This document shows, piece after piece, positions 51,834-60,816 of a DNA stretch of 64,000 nt (its first letter is position 1; each line of letters starts with the position of its first letter). Made by a program: the position numbers and the translations under genes. The stretch is taken from contig NZ_QPLK01000001.1 of the NCBI RefSeq assembly GCF_003340565.1, positions 124,001 through 188,000 of the forward strand, in the 5' to 3' direction. The notes beneath the pieces are model-generated. The model had not been told where the DNA came from. It made no database searches and worked only from the letters and a program-made list of their open reading frames with translations. The stretch is from Rhodovulum sp. 12E13. GTDB lineage: Bacteria; Pseudomonadota; Alphaproteobacteria; Rhodobacterales; Rhodobacteraceae.

Positions 51834-53987
51834 ATGACCAGCCCGATCCTGGCCGAGGCCTTCGCCCGCGGCGCCAAGGCGCTGCCCGAGGCCGAGGGCA
51901 AGGCGCTGCTCGCCGCCTACGGCCTGCCGGTGCCGAGCACGAAGGTCGTCACCGACCCCGCGCGCGTCGCCGACGAACTGGCGGGCGCCTCCGGGCCGTT
52001 CGCGGTCAAGGTCGTGTCGCCCGACCTCCTGCACAAGTCCGACGCCGGCGGCGTCGCGCTCGGCCTGCAGGACGCCGACGCGGTGGCGGCCGCCATCGCC
52101 GAGATGGCGGCCAGGCCCGCGATCCGCTCGGCTCGGGTCGACGGCTGGCTCGTGGAAGAGATGGCGCCGAAGGGCCGTGAGATGGTGATCGGCGCGCTGA
52201 CCGACCCGCAGTTCGGGCCGATCCTGATGGTCGGCATCGGCGGGATCTTCGTCGAAGTGCTGCAGGACGTGAGCTTTCGCCTGTGCCCGATCACCGAGGC
52301 CGACGCCCGCGCGATGCTGGCCGAGCTGAAGGGCCACGCGCTCCTTGAAGGCGTGCGCGGCGAGGCGGCGGTCGACCAGGACGCGCTGGTCGACGCGATG
52401 CTCCGCATCGGCGGCGAGGACGGGCTGATGATGCGCGAGGGTGCCGCCATCGCCGAGCTCGACATCAACCCCCTGATCGTGGGCGAGCGGGGCGCGATGG
52501 CGGTCGATGCGCGGGTGATCCTGCAGGCCGACGCGGCCGCCGAGAGGCCGCCCCACGAGCCGGCCGATCTCGCGCCGCTCTTCGAGCCGAAAACGGTCGC
52601 GGTGCTGGGCGCCTCCACGAAGGAGACGGCCATCGCCAACACCTTCATCCGCCGGATGAAGGATTTCGGCTATGCCGGCGAGATCTACCCGATCCACCCC
52701 AAGGCGGACGAGATCGAGGGGCTGACCGCCTATACCGACCTCGCCAGCACCCCGAAGCCGGTGGATTACGCCTATGTCGCCATCGGGGCGGGGCGCATCC
52801 CCGATGCGCTGGCCGCAGCGAAGGGGAATTGCCGGATCGCGCAGGTCATCTCGTCGGGCTTCGGCGAGGTCGAGGAGGGCAAGGCGCTGCAGGAAGAGCT
52901 CGTCGAGAAGGCGCGCGGCGCCGGCATCCGCGTGCTCGGCCCGAATTGCCTGGGCAGCTACAGCCCGCGCGGGGGGCTCACCTTCCCGGTCGGGGCGCCG
53001 AAGGAGGTCGGCAATATCGGCGTCGTGGCACAATCGGGCGGCCTCTCGACCGACATCATCAAGCGCGGCCAGAGCCGGGGCCTGCGCTTCTCGGGCCTCG
53101 TGACCGTCGGCAACAGCTGCGATCTCGGCCCGGTGGACCTGCTGGAGTTCTACCTCGCCGATCCCGTGACCAAGGCGATCGGCCTCTACATCGAGGACAT
53201 CAAGGACGGCCGCGCCTTCTTCGACCTGCTCCGCTCGGCGCGGGCCACCAAGCCGGTCGTCATCCTCAAGGGCGGGCGCTCGTCGCTCGGGCGGCTCGCC
53301 GCGGCCTCCCACACCGGGGCGCTGGCGGGCGACGACCGTGCCTGGGCGGCGCTGGAGGCGCAGACGCCCGTGGTGAGCGTGCCGCATGTCAACGCCTTCC
53401 TCGACACGCTTCTGGCCCTGCAATGTCTGACCCCGCGCGCCGGCCGGCCGACCGAAGAGGTCGTGCTGTTCGGCAATGGCGGCGGCTCGAGCGTGCTCGG
53501 CACCGATGCCTTTGCCGATGCGGGGCTGCGCGTCAGCCCCTTCGGCCCGGCCGCGCGCGAGCCGCTCGAGGCGCTCGGCCTGCCGCCGGGCACCAGCGTC
53601 GCCAATCCCGTGGATACCCCGGTGCGCACGCTGCAGGAAAAGGAGGGCTGGGTCGCGGGGGAAATCCTCGATCTGATCTATGCCCATGCCAGGCCCGATG
53701 CCGTCGCCCTGCACCTCAACCTCGCGGCATTCGTCGGGCGCGGCGATGTCGACCCGATCGGCAACCTGATGACGGTCGTGGAGAGCATCCAGGAGAAATA
53801 TCCGGGCCAGGCGCATGTGACGCTCGCGCTGCGCAGCGACGAATCCGCCGAACTGGAGGCCAAGCGGCGCGACTATGCCGAGCGGGCCATCGCGGCCGGC
53901 GTGCCGGTCTTCTCCGAGATCGCGCCGATGGCCGATGCCCTGGCGGCGGTCGCCCACCTCGAGCGGCGCCTCGACGCGCGGGGCTAG
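51834..53987 (+). CDS. ADP-forming acyl-CoA synthetase (acetate-CoA ligase family)
   Basis: 717 residues from the ATG at 51834, which has AAGGAGG at good spacing; the earlier ATG at 51813 precedes that site. The N-terminal ATP-grasp domain (about 10-240: AVKVVSPDLLHKSDAGGV, MVGIGGIFVEVLQDV) is followed by a CoA-binding domain (about 255-390: VAVLGAS, LGPNCLG) and a ligase domain with the phosphohistidine at 493 (AASHTGALAGDD). It activates a carboxylic acid to its CoA thioester with ADP release, probably feeding the carboxyltransferase. The 3' end overlaps the convergent TrmB-like gene by 4 bp. Confidence 0.88.
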   Translation: MTSPILAEAFARGAKALPEAEGKALLAAYGLPVPSTKVVTDPARVADELAGASGPFAVKVVSPDLLHKSDAGGVALGLQDADAVAAAIAEMAARPAIRSARVDGWLVEEMAPKGREMVIGALTDPQFGPILMVGIGGIFVEVLQDVSFRLCPITEADARAMLAELKGHALLEGVRGEAAVDQDALVDAMLRIGGEDGLMMREGAAIAELDINPLIVGERGAMAVDARVILQADAAAERPPHEPADLAPLFEPKTVAVLGASTKETAIANTFIRRMKDFGYAGEIYPIHPKADEIEGLTAYTDLASTPKPVDYAYVAIGAGRIPDALAAAKGNCRIAQVISSGFGEVEEGKALQEELVEKARGAGIRVLGPNCLGSYSPRGGLTFPVGAPKEVGNIGVVAQSGGLSTDIIKRGQSRGLRFSGLVTVGNSCDLGPVDLLEFYLADPVTKAIGLYIEDIKDGRAFFDLLRSARATKPVVILKGGRSSLGRLAAASHTGALAGDDRAWAALEAQTPVVSVPHVNAFLDTLLALQCLTPRAGRPTEEVVLFGNGGGSSVLGTDAFADAGLRVSPFGPAAREPLEALGLPPGTSVANPVDTPVRTLQEKEGWVAGEILDLIYAHARPDAVALHLNLAAFVGRGDVDPIGNLMTVVESIQEKYPGQAHVTLALRSDESAELEAKRRDYAERAIAAGVPVFSEIAPMADALAAVAHLERRLDARG

Positions 53988-54853
53988 TCCGACAGCCCCG
54001 TCTTCTCGCGGAAGGAGCCGATCTGCTCTTCGGTGAAGCTGCGCGTGCGCAGGCGCGACAGGTGCGGCCCGAAGGTGGCGTCGAGCTCGCCTTTGAAGCG
54101 GTCGAAGATCTCGGCCATGTAGTAATCGTGGCGGATCAGCGACAGCGCCATCTTCACCACCGCACGGTTCTGCGTGTGGGCGGCGCGGATGCCACCGTCG
54201 TCGTTGGCCGTCAGCATCTGCGTCTGGTCGATGGCGATGGTGAAGAGGTTGTCGGCCGAGCCCATCCGCACGCCGCTGGCCTCGTGCACGAACACGGCGC
54301 AGTGCTCGGTGAAGCGGTAGTCGTCGGGGTTCGTCCCGAACAGGATGATCATCAGCGCCACGCCGCGCCTCGTGGCGGCCTCTCGCAGGGCGTCGGCGTG
54401 CCGGTCGAGCAGGGGGGTGTCGCCCTTCAGCCAGATCTCGCTCTCGGCCGCGGCGATCATGTCGGCCACCTTGGCCTGCACCTCGGCCGCGCCTTCGAGC
54501 GTCCAGACGTAGTGATCGCCCTGCGGCGCGGCGAGCGTCTCGAGCCGGCCGGCAAGGCTGTCGCAGACGGTCTGCGTCTGCGCGAGGATCTGCCCGAAGA
54601 ACTCGCGCGGGGGGCGCGCAGCATAGCGCACGGGCTTTTCCGAGACCGGCATGACCGCACCGCGCGCCTCCAGCCCCTCCAGCGCCGAATAGGCGTTGGG
54701 ACGCGGCACGCCGGATCTCTTGGCCATTTCGTAGGCGGTGGCGGGCGGCGACTGGATGAGCGCGAGCAGGATGCGCGACTCGTATTCCGTCAGGCCCAGG
54801 CGCTTCATCTGGGCGACGAGATCGGGAGGGGCAAGGTCGGTCGGGCTGGCCAC
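53984..54853 (-). CDS. TrmB-like transcriptional regulator
   Basis: 289 residues from a GTG at 54853; an ATG at 54808 would begin right at the DNA-binding domain. The winged helix is at about 15-85 (LGLTEYESRILLAL, YEMAKRSGVPRPNAYSALEGLEARG), the classic TrmB beginning. A coiled-coil stretch and an effector domain of phospholipase-D-like type (AESEIWLKGDTPLLDRHADALREA, FTIAIDQTQMLTA) follow. TrmB proteins sense sugars or other metabolites. Its place amid the carboxylase genes makes it a candidate for the TAGTTGC repeats, though that link is inference. Confidence 0.83.
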   Translation of the reverse strand: MASPTDLAPPDLVAQMKRLGLTEYESRILLALIQSPPATAYEMAKRSGVPRPNAYSALEGLEARGAVMPVSEKPVRYAARPPREFFGQILAQTQTVCDSLAGRLETLAAPQGDHYVWTLEGAAEVQAKVADMIAAAESEIWLKGDTPLLDRHADALREAATRRGVALMIILFGTNPDDYRFTEHCAVFVHEASGVRMGSADNLFTIAIDQTQMLTANDDGGIRAAHTQNRAVVKMALSLIRHDYYMAEIFDRFKGELDATFGPHLSRLRTRSFTEEQIGSFREKTGLSD

Positions 54854-54881
54854 GGGCGACACCGGTTTAGGCTTTCGGCGT

Positions 54882-54910
54882 ACGCTAGGCGGGCGATGGC
54901 CGCCGGTAAA
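54882..54910 (-). promoter_or_regulatory. candidate promoter of the TrmB-like gene
   Basis: Reading the reverse strand: TTTACC (54910-54905), 17 bases, TAGCGT (54887-54882). The context GCCCGCCTAGYGTA is shared with the promoter of the biotin carrier gene (57148). The implied start point lies about 20 bases before the GTG at 54853. Confidence 0.45.
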
Positions 54911-54913
54911 GGC

Positions 54914-54934
54914 GGGCGCCGCCTCGCGGCGCCC
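54914..54934 (-). terminator. hairpin after bioY
   Basis: A perfect nine-base-pair stem (54914-54922 with 54926-54934) with a three-base loop just downstream of the bioY stop on the reverse strand. No T-run follows. It separates the carboxylase operon from the regulator gene. Confidence 0.6.
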
Positions 54935-54942
54935 GGCCCGTG

Positions 54943-55506
54943 TCAATCGCGCGCGGCGCGCGCCGTCGCCGCGCGGTAGAGCAGGGCGAGCAGCGCCGCC
55001 TTGACGAGCGCGCCGGGAAGGAAGGGCAGGATACCGGAGGCGACGCTCGCCTCGGGCCCGACGAGAGCGGCGAGCCACAGCGCGCCGGGCACGAAGATGA
55101 GCGCCGTCGCGCCGGCGAGGCCGAGCCCCAGACCGACGCGGCTGCGCAGCGCCCCGCGCTCGGCCAGCGCCCCGAGCGCGCCGGCGGCCAGCACGAAGCC
55201 CACGAGGTAGCCCGCCGTGGGGCCGGCGAGATAGGCCAGACCGGCGCCGCCGGCGAAGACCGGCAGGCCGAGCGCACCCTGCGCCAGATAGAGGCCCACG
55301 GTCGCCGCGCCGAGCCGCGCGCCGTAGAGCAGGCCGATGCCCATCACCGCGAAGGATTGCATGGTCATCGGAACCGGCCACATCGGGACCTGCACGCGCG
55401 CCGCGATGGCGATGGCCAGCGTGCCCAGCAGTGCCAGGGCCATGGCTGTGCCGAAGGATCGGCCGCGCGGGTCGAGGGCGGCGAGGGGGGCGGGGATCAG
55501 GCTCAT
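54943..55506 (-). CDS. bioY: biotin transporter BioY
   Basis: 187 residues with six hydrophobic helices and the BioY signature: ARVQVPMWPVPMTMQSFAV, LYGARLGAATVGLYLAQGALGLPVFAGG, GPTAGYLVGF. It is the S component of an ECF-type biotin importer; many bacteria use it without dedicated ECF partners. It is the last gene of the operon with the biotin carrier and biotin carboxylase, 10 bp after the latter, supplying the cofactor for those enzymes. Confidence 0.9.
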   Translation of the reverse strand: MSLIPAPLAALDPRGRSFGTAMALALLGTLAIAIAARVQVPMWPVPMTMQSFAVMGIGLLYGARLGAATVGLYLAQGALGLPVFAGGAGLAYLAGPTAGYLVGFVLAAGALGALAERGALRSRVGLGLGLAGATALIFVPGALWLAALVGPEASVASGILPFLPGALVKAALLALLYRAATARAARD

Positions 55507-55516
55507 GGGTCTCTCC

Positions 55517-56887
55517 TTACGTCTTGGGCGCGAGGTCTGCGAGATGCGTGTCGATGAAGCCGGTATGGACCCGGCCGGCAGCGAATTCCGGGTGTCTCAG
55601 GCAGGCGATCAGGAAGTCGCGGTTGGTGTTGGGCCCCGCGACCTCCGTCGCCTCCAGCGCCTCGACGGCCCGGGCGATCGCCGCGGCCCGGTCCGGGCCG
55701 GCAGCGACGATCTTGGCGATCAGCGGATCGTAATAAGGGGTGATGGTGTTGCCCTCTGCATAGGCCGCGTCGATGCGCAGCGTGTCGTCCGACGCGGGCA
55801 GGCGCAGCCTTTCGAGGGGGCCGGGGGAGGGGAAAAACTTCTTGGCCGGGCTCTCGGCATAGAGCCGGCACTCGATGGAGACGCCGCATTGGGCGATGGT
55901 GTCCTGGGCCAGCCGCGCGCCGCCATGGCCGTCCAGGGCATGGGCGATCTGCATCGCCACCAGATCGTGGCCGGTGATCATTTCGGTCACCGGGTGCTCG
56001 ACCTGGATGCGCGTGTTCATCTCGAGAAAGAAGAACTCCTCGGTCGCCGCATCGACGATGAACTCGACCGTTCCCGCCCCCGCATACCGTGTCTCGCGCA
56101 CCAGAGCGAGTGCCGCCTCGGCCATCCGTGTCCGGGTATCGGCGGCGAGGCCCGGCCCGGGCGCCTCTTCGATGACCTTCTGGTAGCGTCGCTGCAGCGA
56201 GCAGTCGCGCTCGAACAGGTGCACGCCCGAGCCGTCGCCATAGCCGAACACCTGCATCTCGACATGGCGCGCGGTGGGGATGAGCCGCTCGAGGAACACG
56301 GTGCCGTCGCCGAACGCCTTGGCGGCCATGGATTGGGTGGCGCTCGCCGTCTTGGCCAGATCCTCCGGGCGATCCACGCGCTGCATCCCGATCCCGCCGC
56401 CGCCGGCCGAGGCCTTGACGAGCAGGGGGTAGCCGACGGCGTCGCCGGCCGTCTCGAGCCCCTCGGTCTCTCCCTCGGCGAAGCGGTCGCTGCCCGGAAC
56501 CACCGGCACGCCGGCCGCCTCGGCGATGGCGCGCGCGCGGCCCTTGTCGCCCATGGCCCGGATCGTCTCGGGGCGCGGGCCGATCCAGGTGGCCCCGCTG
56601 CCCGCGACCATGTCGGCGAAATCGGCGTTCTCGGCGAGGAAGCCGTAGCCCGGGTGCACGGCGGTCGCGCCGGTCTCGGCGATCGCTGCAACGATGCGCT
56701 CGGGCTTGAGATAGCTTTCGCGGGCTGCGGCCGGGCCGATGGCCACCGCCTCGTCGGCCTCGGCCACGAAGGGCAGATCGGCATCGGCCTCGGAAAAGAC
56801 GGCGACCGAGCGCAGATCGAGGCTGCGGCAGGCCGCGATGATCCGGCGGGCGATCTCGCCGCGATTGGCGATCAGAATCTTGGACAC
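55517..56887 (-). CDS. biotin carboxylase subunit
   Basis: 456 residues, the length of a stand-alone biotin carboxylase (AccC type) without carrier domain. Seen: ILIANRGEIARRII, VHPGYGFLAENADFA, the ATP-grasp loop KASAGGGGIGMQ, ERDCSLQRRYQKVIEEAPGP and the catalytic EMNTRIQVEHPVTE. It carboxylates the biotin on the small carrier encoded 9 bp upstream. With the carboxyltransferase at 50278 it could complete an acyl-CoA carboxylase. Confidence 0.9.
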   Translation of the reverse strand: MSKILIANRGEIARRIIAACRSLDLRSVAVFSEADADLPFVAEADEAVAIGPAAARESYLKPERIVAAIAETGATAVHPGYGFLAENADFADMVAGSGATWIGPRPETIRAMGDKGRARAIAEAAGVPVVPGSDRFAEGETEGLETAGDAVGYPLLVKASAGGGGIGMQRVDRPEDLAKTASATQSMAAKAFGDGTVFLERLIPTARHVEMQVFGYGDGSGVHLFERDCSLQRRYQKVIEEAPGPGLAADTRTRMAEAALALVRETRYAGAGTVEFIVDAATEEFFFLEMNTRIQVEHPVTEMITGHDLVAMQIAHALDGHGGARLAQDTIAQCGVSIECRLYAESPAKKFFPSPGPLERLRLPASDDTLRIDAAYAEGNTITPYYDPLIAKIVAAGPDRAAAIARAVEALEATEVAGPNTNRDFLIACLRHPEFAAGRVHTGFIDTHLADLAPKT

Positions 56888-56896
56888 CTTGCGGCC

Positions 56897-57121
56897 TCAG
56901 TCCGTTTCGAGCCGCGCGACCACCGTGCCCTCGGTCACGACCGCCTCGGGCTCGGTGAGGATTTCCTTGACGATGCCGGCTTCCGGCGCGGAGACCGGGA
57001 TCTCCATCTTCATCGACTCGAGGATCATGATCGGCTCGTCCTCTTCCACCCGATCGCCGACCGATGCGACGATCTTCCAGACGTTGCCCGTGATTTCGGT
57101 GGCGATGTCAATTACGGCCAT
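56897..57121 (-). CDS. biotin carboxyl carrier protein (minimal)
   Basis: 74 residues consisting of nothing but a biotinyl domain: the biotin-accepting Lys38 lies in ESMKMEIPV, with the usual Pro-Val and a closing VVARLETD strand. It carries carboxybiotin between the biotin carboxylase and a carboxyltransferase. Stand-alone carriers this short are typical of split acyl-CoA carboxylases. It is the first gene of the reverse-strand operon. Confidence 0.9.
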   Translation of the reverse strand: MAVIDIATEITGNVWKIVASVGDRVEEDEPIMILESMKMEIPVSAPEAGIVKEILTEPEAVVTEGTVVARLETD

Positions 57122-57147
57122 GGCACTCCCTTTCGCTGAGATGGTTT

Positions 57148-57185
57148 ACACTAGGCGGGCTCTTGCGTAGTTGCAATAGCAACTA
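57148..57185. promoter_or_regulatory. divergent promoter region with perfect TAGTTGC inverted repeat (copy 3)
   Basis: TAGTTGC-AATA-GCAACTA at 57168-57185 is a perfect inverted repeat between the biotin carrier gene (-) and the quinone oxidoreductase gene (+). On the reverse strand TTGCAA (57176-57171), 17 bases, TAGTGT (57153-57148) form a promoter whose -35 box lies within the repeat. The forward-strand promoter is less clear. Confidence 0.72.
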
Positions 57186-57208
57186 ATAGCCGAGGAGGGA
57201 AGGCAGCC

Positions 57209-58198
57209 ATGGCGCCCCAAACGATGACCGTGATCGAGATGTCGGAAGCCGGAGGGCCGGAGGTGCTCGTGCCGGGCCAGCGGCCGGTTCCGCAGCCGGG
57301 AGACGGCGAGGTGGTGATCCGCGTGGCGGCCGCCGGCGTCAACGGCCCCGATCTGGTGCAGCGGCGCGGCCATTATCCGCCGCCGAAGGGCGCCTCGGAC
57401 CTGCTCGGTCTCGAGGTCTCGGGCGAGGTCGTCGCCCTGGGCGCGGGCGTGGAGCGGTGGCAGGTCGGCGACCGCGTCTGCGCGCTGACCAGCGGCGGCG
57501 GATACGCCGAGCATGTCGCCGTTCTGGCCGACCATTGCCTGCCCGTGCCCGAGGGGGTGAGCACGATCGACGCGGCGGGCCTGCCCGAGACCTACTTCAC
57601 CGTCTGGAGCAACGTCTTCTTCGGCCACGACGTGCCGGAGGGCGGCAATTTTCTCGTGCAGGGCGGCGCCGGCGGCATCGGCTCGACGGCGGTGCAGCTC
57701 GGCGCCGCGACGGGCCTGCAGGTGTTCGCCACCGCCGACGGGCCCGAGGCCTGCGCGTGGTGCGCCGAGCTGGGCGCGCACCGGGCGATCGACTTCCGCA
57801 CCGAGGATTTCGTCGAGATCGTCCGCGCCGCCGGCGGCGCCGACGTGACGCTCGACATCCTCGGCGGCGATTACGTCGCCCGCCATATCAAGGCGAGCCG
57901 GGCGGATGGCCGCATCGTGTCGATCGCCTTCAACGCGGGGAGCAAGGTGAGCGTCGATCTGATGCCGATGATGCTCAAGCGGCTGACGTTGACCGGATCC
58001 ACCCTGCGCTCGCGCCCCGACGCCTTCAAGGCCGCCGTGGCGCGCGATCTCGAGGCGCGGGTGTGGCCGCATTTCGCCGCCGGCACGCTGCGGCCCGTCA
58101 CCTTCGCCACCTTCCCGCTGGAGAAGGCCGCCGAGGCCCACGCGACGATGGAGGCGGCGCAGCACCGCGGCAAGATCCTGCTGGTCCCCGGGGCATGA
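57209..58198 (+). CDS. quinone oxidoreductase-type NADPH dehydrogenase
   Basis: 329 residues with a strong ribosome site (GAGGAGGGAAGG). It is a medium-chain dehydrogenase without the structural zinc lobe: AAAGVNGPDLVQRRGHYPPP, GLEVSGEVVALG, and the NADPH-binding QGGAGGIGSTAVQLG. This matches the QOR / PIG3 subfamily, which reduces quinones, enones or enoyl-CoA-like compounds. It is coupled to the next gene by an ATGA overlap. Confidence 0.86.
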   Translation: MAPQTMTVIEMSEAGGPEVLVPGQRPVPQPGDGEVVIRVAAAGVNGPDLVQRRGHYPPPKGASDLLGLEVSGEVVALGAGVERWQVGDRVCALTSGGGYAEHVAVLADHCLPVPEGVSTIDAAGLPETYFTVWSNVFFGHDVPEGGNFLVQGGAGGIGSTAVQLGAATGLQVFATADGPEACAWCAELGAHRAIDFRTEDFVEIVRAAGGADVTLDILGGDYVARHIKASRADGRIVSIAFNAGSKVSVDLMPMMLKRLTLTGSTLRSRPDAFKAAVARDLEARVWPHFAAGTLRPVTFATFPLEKAAEAHATMEAAQHRGKILLVPGA

Positions 58199-59238
58199 GC
58201 CAGACCGCGCAGGCCGTGCAGCGGGCGGCGCGCGGGGCGGCAGAGCTCTGGCCCGGCGTGCTCATCTGCCTGCTCGCCGCGCTGGCCGCGCAGTTCCTGT
58301 CGAGCCATTACGGCGCGCCGGCTATGCTGATCGCGCTCCTTCTCGGCCTGGCGCTGCAATCGGCGGTGCGCGGGGCCGATCGGGTCACGGCGGGCCTCGG
58401 CTTCGCCGCACGCGATCTGCTGCGGCTGGGCGTCGGCCTGCTGGGCGCCCGGATCAGCCTCGAGGTGTTCCTGTCGCTCGGAGCCGAGGCGATCTGGCTC
58501 GTCGTCGCCTCCATCCTCGGCCTGCTCGCCTTTTCGCTGGTGTTCTCGCGCCTTCTGGGGCGGGGGTGGCGCCTGGCCGTGCTCACGGGGGGCGCCGTGT
58601 CGATCTGCGGGGCGTCTGCGGCCGTGGCCATCGCCGCGGTACTGCCCCGCCGCGAGCACTCCGACCGCGATCTGTCGTTCACGGTCTTCTCCGTCACCCT
58701 GCTCAGCACGGTGGCCATGGTCGTCTACCCCGTCCTCGGCGCGGCGCTCGGCCTGCCGGACAGCGCGATGGCGCTGTTCCTGGGGGCCACGATCCATGAC
58801 GTGGCGCAGGTGGTGGGGGCGGGTTTCAGCGTGTCCGACCCGGTGGGCGAGACGGCCACGACCGTCAAACTGATCCGCGTGGCCATGCTGGCGCCGTTCG
58901 TCATGCTGCTGTCGCTGGCGCTGCCGCTCTTCGGTGCCGCGCCGCGCGAGGGCGGGAGGCGCCCGCCCATCCTTCCGTGGTTCGTCGTGCTCTTTGCGGC
59001 CACGGCCGCGGCGGCCTCGTTCGGGGTGATCCCGGAGCCCGTGCAGGCGATGCTGTGGCAGGGCTCGCGCTGGCTTCTGCTGACCGCGATCGTGGGCGTG
59101 GGCCTGCGCACGGATCTGGGCGGGCTCCTGTCGATGCCGCCCACGGCGCTGGTGCTGATCTTCGTGCAGACGGTGCTTCTGGCGGCCTTCGTCCTGACCT
59201 GGATCACCGGCTGGGCGCCCCCTGGCGCCGCGGGATGA
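58195..59238 (+). CDS. YeiH-family (UPF0324) putative sulfate/sulfite exporter
   Basis: 347 residues with about ten membrane helices. Family motifs: LLRLGVGLLGARISL, LTGGAVSICGASAAVAIAAVLP and FLGATIHDVAQVVGAG followed by a GETATTVKLIRV segment. YeiH-type proteins are proposed to export sulfate or other small anions, and in several sulfonate degradation clusters accompany the pathway. Together with the rhodanese protein upstream it hints at a sulfur-containing substrate, but that is only suggestive. Confidence 0.85.
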   Translation: MSQTAQAVQRAARGAAELWPGVLICLLAALAAQFLSSHYGAPAMLIALLLGLALQSAVRGADRVTAGLGFAARDLLRLGVGLLGARISLEVFLSLGAEAIWLVVASILGLLAFSLVFSRLLGRGWRLAVLTGGAVSICGASAAVAIAAVLPRREHSDRDLSFTVFSVTLLSTVAMVVYPVLGAALGLPDSAMALFLGATIHDVAQVVGAGFSVSDPVGETATTVKLIRVAMLAPFVMLLSLALPLFGAAPREGGRRPPILPWFVVLFAATAAAASFGVIPEPVQAMLWQGSRWLLLTAIVGVGLRTDLGGLLSMPPTALVLIFVQTVLLAAFVLTWITGWAPPGAAG

Positions 59239-59343
59239 CGCCCTTGAGCCCGACAGCGCCACACCGTAGCGTCGCGCGATGAACACCGAGCACGCGCCCG
59301 TCCGCCGCTTGCGGGCGATCCCCCGCGTTATCCCGCGAACGAT

Positions 59344-59366
59344 CCGCCCGGCATGGGGCCGGGCGG
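59344..59366 (+). terminator. hairpin before the aldehyde dehydrogenase gene
   Basis: A perfect eight-base-pair stem (59344-59351 with 59359-59366) with a seven-base loop just upstream of the ATG at 59374. An ATG at 59353 falls inside the loop, which argues against it as the start. It may attenuate read-through from the exporter gene. Confidence 0.45.
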
Positions 59367-59373
59367 TGCCGGC

Positions 59374-60816
59374 ATGACCGCGCCGCTGCCGCTCCTGATC
59401 GGGGGCGAATGGCGGCCGGGGGGCGGCACGCCCTTCGACAGCGTGAACCCCGCCGATGGCTCTTGCGCCGCGCGCCTTGCGACGGCGGATGCCGCCGACG
59501 TCGATACCGCGGTCGCCGCCGCAAGGGCGGCACAGGGGGATCCGGCATGGGCGCGGATGCGCCCGCACGAGCGGGCCCGGCTGCTGCACACCGTGGCCGA
59601 GCGGATCGACGCGGCACGCGAAGAGCTCGCCCGTGCCCAGATGGCCGACAACGGCAAGACGATCCGCGAATGCCGGTCACAGGCTGCCGCCGCTGCCTCG
59701 GTGTTTCGCTACTATGCCGCGCTGATCGAGAGCGCGGAGAGCGAACTCACCCCGCAGCGCGGCGACGCGGTGACGATGACGCTCCACGAACCGATGGGCG
59801 TCGTCGCCGCCATCACCCCCTGGAACTCGCCGCTGACGCTGGAGGCACAGAAGCTCGCCCCGGCGCTCGCCGCCGGCAACGCCGTGGTGCTCAAGCCCTC
59901 GGAAGTGACGCCGCAGGTCGGCCGCATCTTCGGCCGCCTCGCGCTCGAGGCGGGCGTGCCCCCCGGCATCTTCAACGTCGTGACCGGTGCGGGCGAAACG
60001 GGCCGAGCGCTGGTCGCGCATCCGGGCATCGACCTGGTCTCGTTCACCGGCGGCACGGTGGCGGGGCGGCACATCGCCGAGGCCGCCGCGCGCCGGCTCT
60101 GCCCGGTTCTGCTGGAACTCGGCGGCAAGTCGCCCAACATGATCTGCGCCGACGCCGATTTCGACGCGGCGGTGCGGGGCGCGGCCGCGGGCATCTTTAC
60201 CTCGGGCGGGCAGAGTTGCATCGCGGGCTCGCGGATCTTCGTCGAGGCGTCGATCCACGATCGCTTCGTCGAGGCGCTGGTTGCGGCGGCGGCCGAGTGG
60301 CGCCCCGGCATGCCCGAAGACGATGTGCGTATCGGCCCGATGGCGAGCTTCGGCCACCGCGACGCGGTGGCGGCGGCCGTCGACCGCGCCCGCGCCGAGG
60401 GCGCCGAGGTGCGCTGCGGCGGGGGCGTGCCCGACGACCCGCGCCTTGCCAGGGGCGCCTTCTACCTGCCCACCGTGCTGACCGGGCTGGGCAACCGCTC
60501 GCAGACCGCGCAGCACGAGATCTTCGGGCCGGTCTGTGTCGTCCTGCCATTTGCCGACGAGGCCGACCTCGTCGCGCAGGCCAACGACACCGAGTTCGGG
60601 CTGGCGGCCGGCATCTGGTCGTCGGATGCACGCAAGTGCTGGCGTATCGCGCGCGCGCTACGGGCCGGGACGGTCTGGATCAACGGCTACAAGGACGGCT
60701 CGATCTCGACGCCCTTCGGCGGGATGAAGCAGAGCGGGATCGGCCGCGAAAAGGGCAGGCTGGGCCTGCGTGCCTACAGCCAGCCAAAGGGCGTGTTCTG
60801 GCGTCTCGACGACTGA
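59374..60816 (+). CDS. NAD(P)-dependent aldehyde dehydrogenase
   Basis: 480 residues. Catalytic Cys282 (GGQSCIAGS) and general base Glu248 (LLELGGKSPN), with the cofactor segments ITPWNSPLTLEAQKLAPALA and SFTGGTVAGRHI. It oxidises an aldehyde to the acid; the sequence class (gamma-aminobutyraldehyde / betaine aldehyde-like) is broad and the substrate is not evident. It follows the exporter after 135 bp with a hairpin between, and is the last forward gene of the catabolic region. A further in-frame ATG lies at 59353. Confidence 0.87.
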   Translation: MTAPLPLLIGGEWRPGGGTPFDSVNPADGSCAARLATADAADVDTAVAAARAAQGDPAWARMRPHERARLLHTVAERIDAAREELARAQMADNGKTIRECRSQAAAAASVFRYYAALIESAESELTPQRGDAVTMTLHEPMGVVAAITPWNSPLTLEAQKLAPALAAGNAVVLKPSEVTPQVGRIFGRLALEAGVPPGIFNVVTGAGETGRALVAHPGIDLVSFTGGTVAGRHIAEAAARRLCPVLLELGGKSPNMICADADFDAAVRGAAAGIFTSGGQSCIAGSRIFVEASIHDRFVEALVAAAAEWRPGMPEDDVRIGPMASFGHRDAVAAAVDRARAEGAEVRCGGGVPDDPRLARGAFYLPTVLTGLGNRSQTAQHEIFGPVCVVLPFADEADLVAQANDTEFGLAAGIWSSDARKCWRIARALRAGTVWINGYKDGSISTPFGGMKQSGIGREKGRLGLRAYSQPKGVFWRLDD

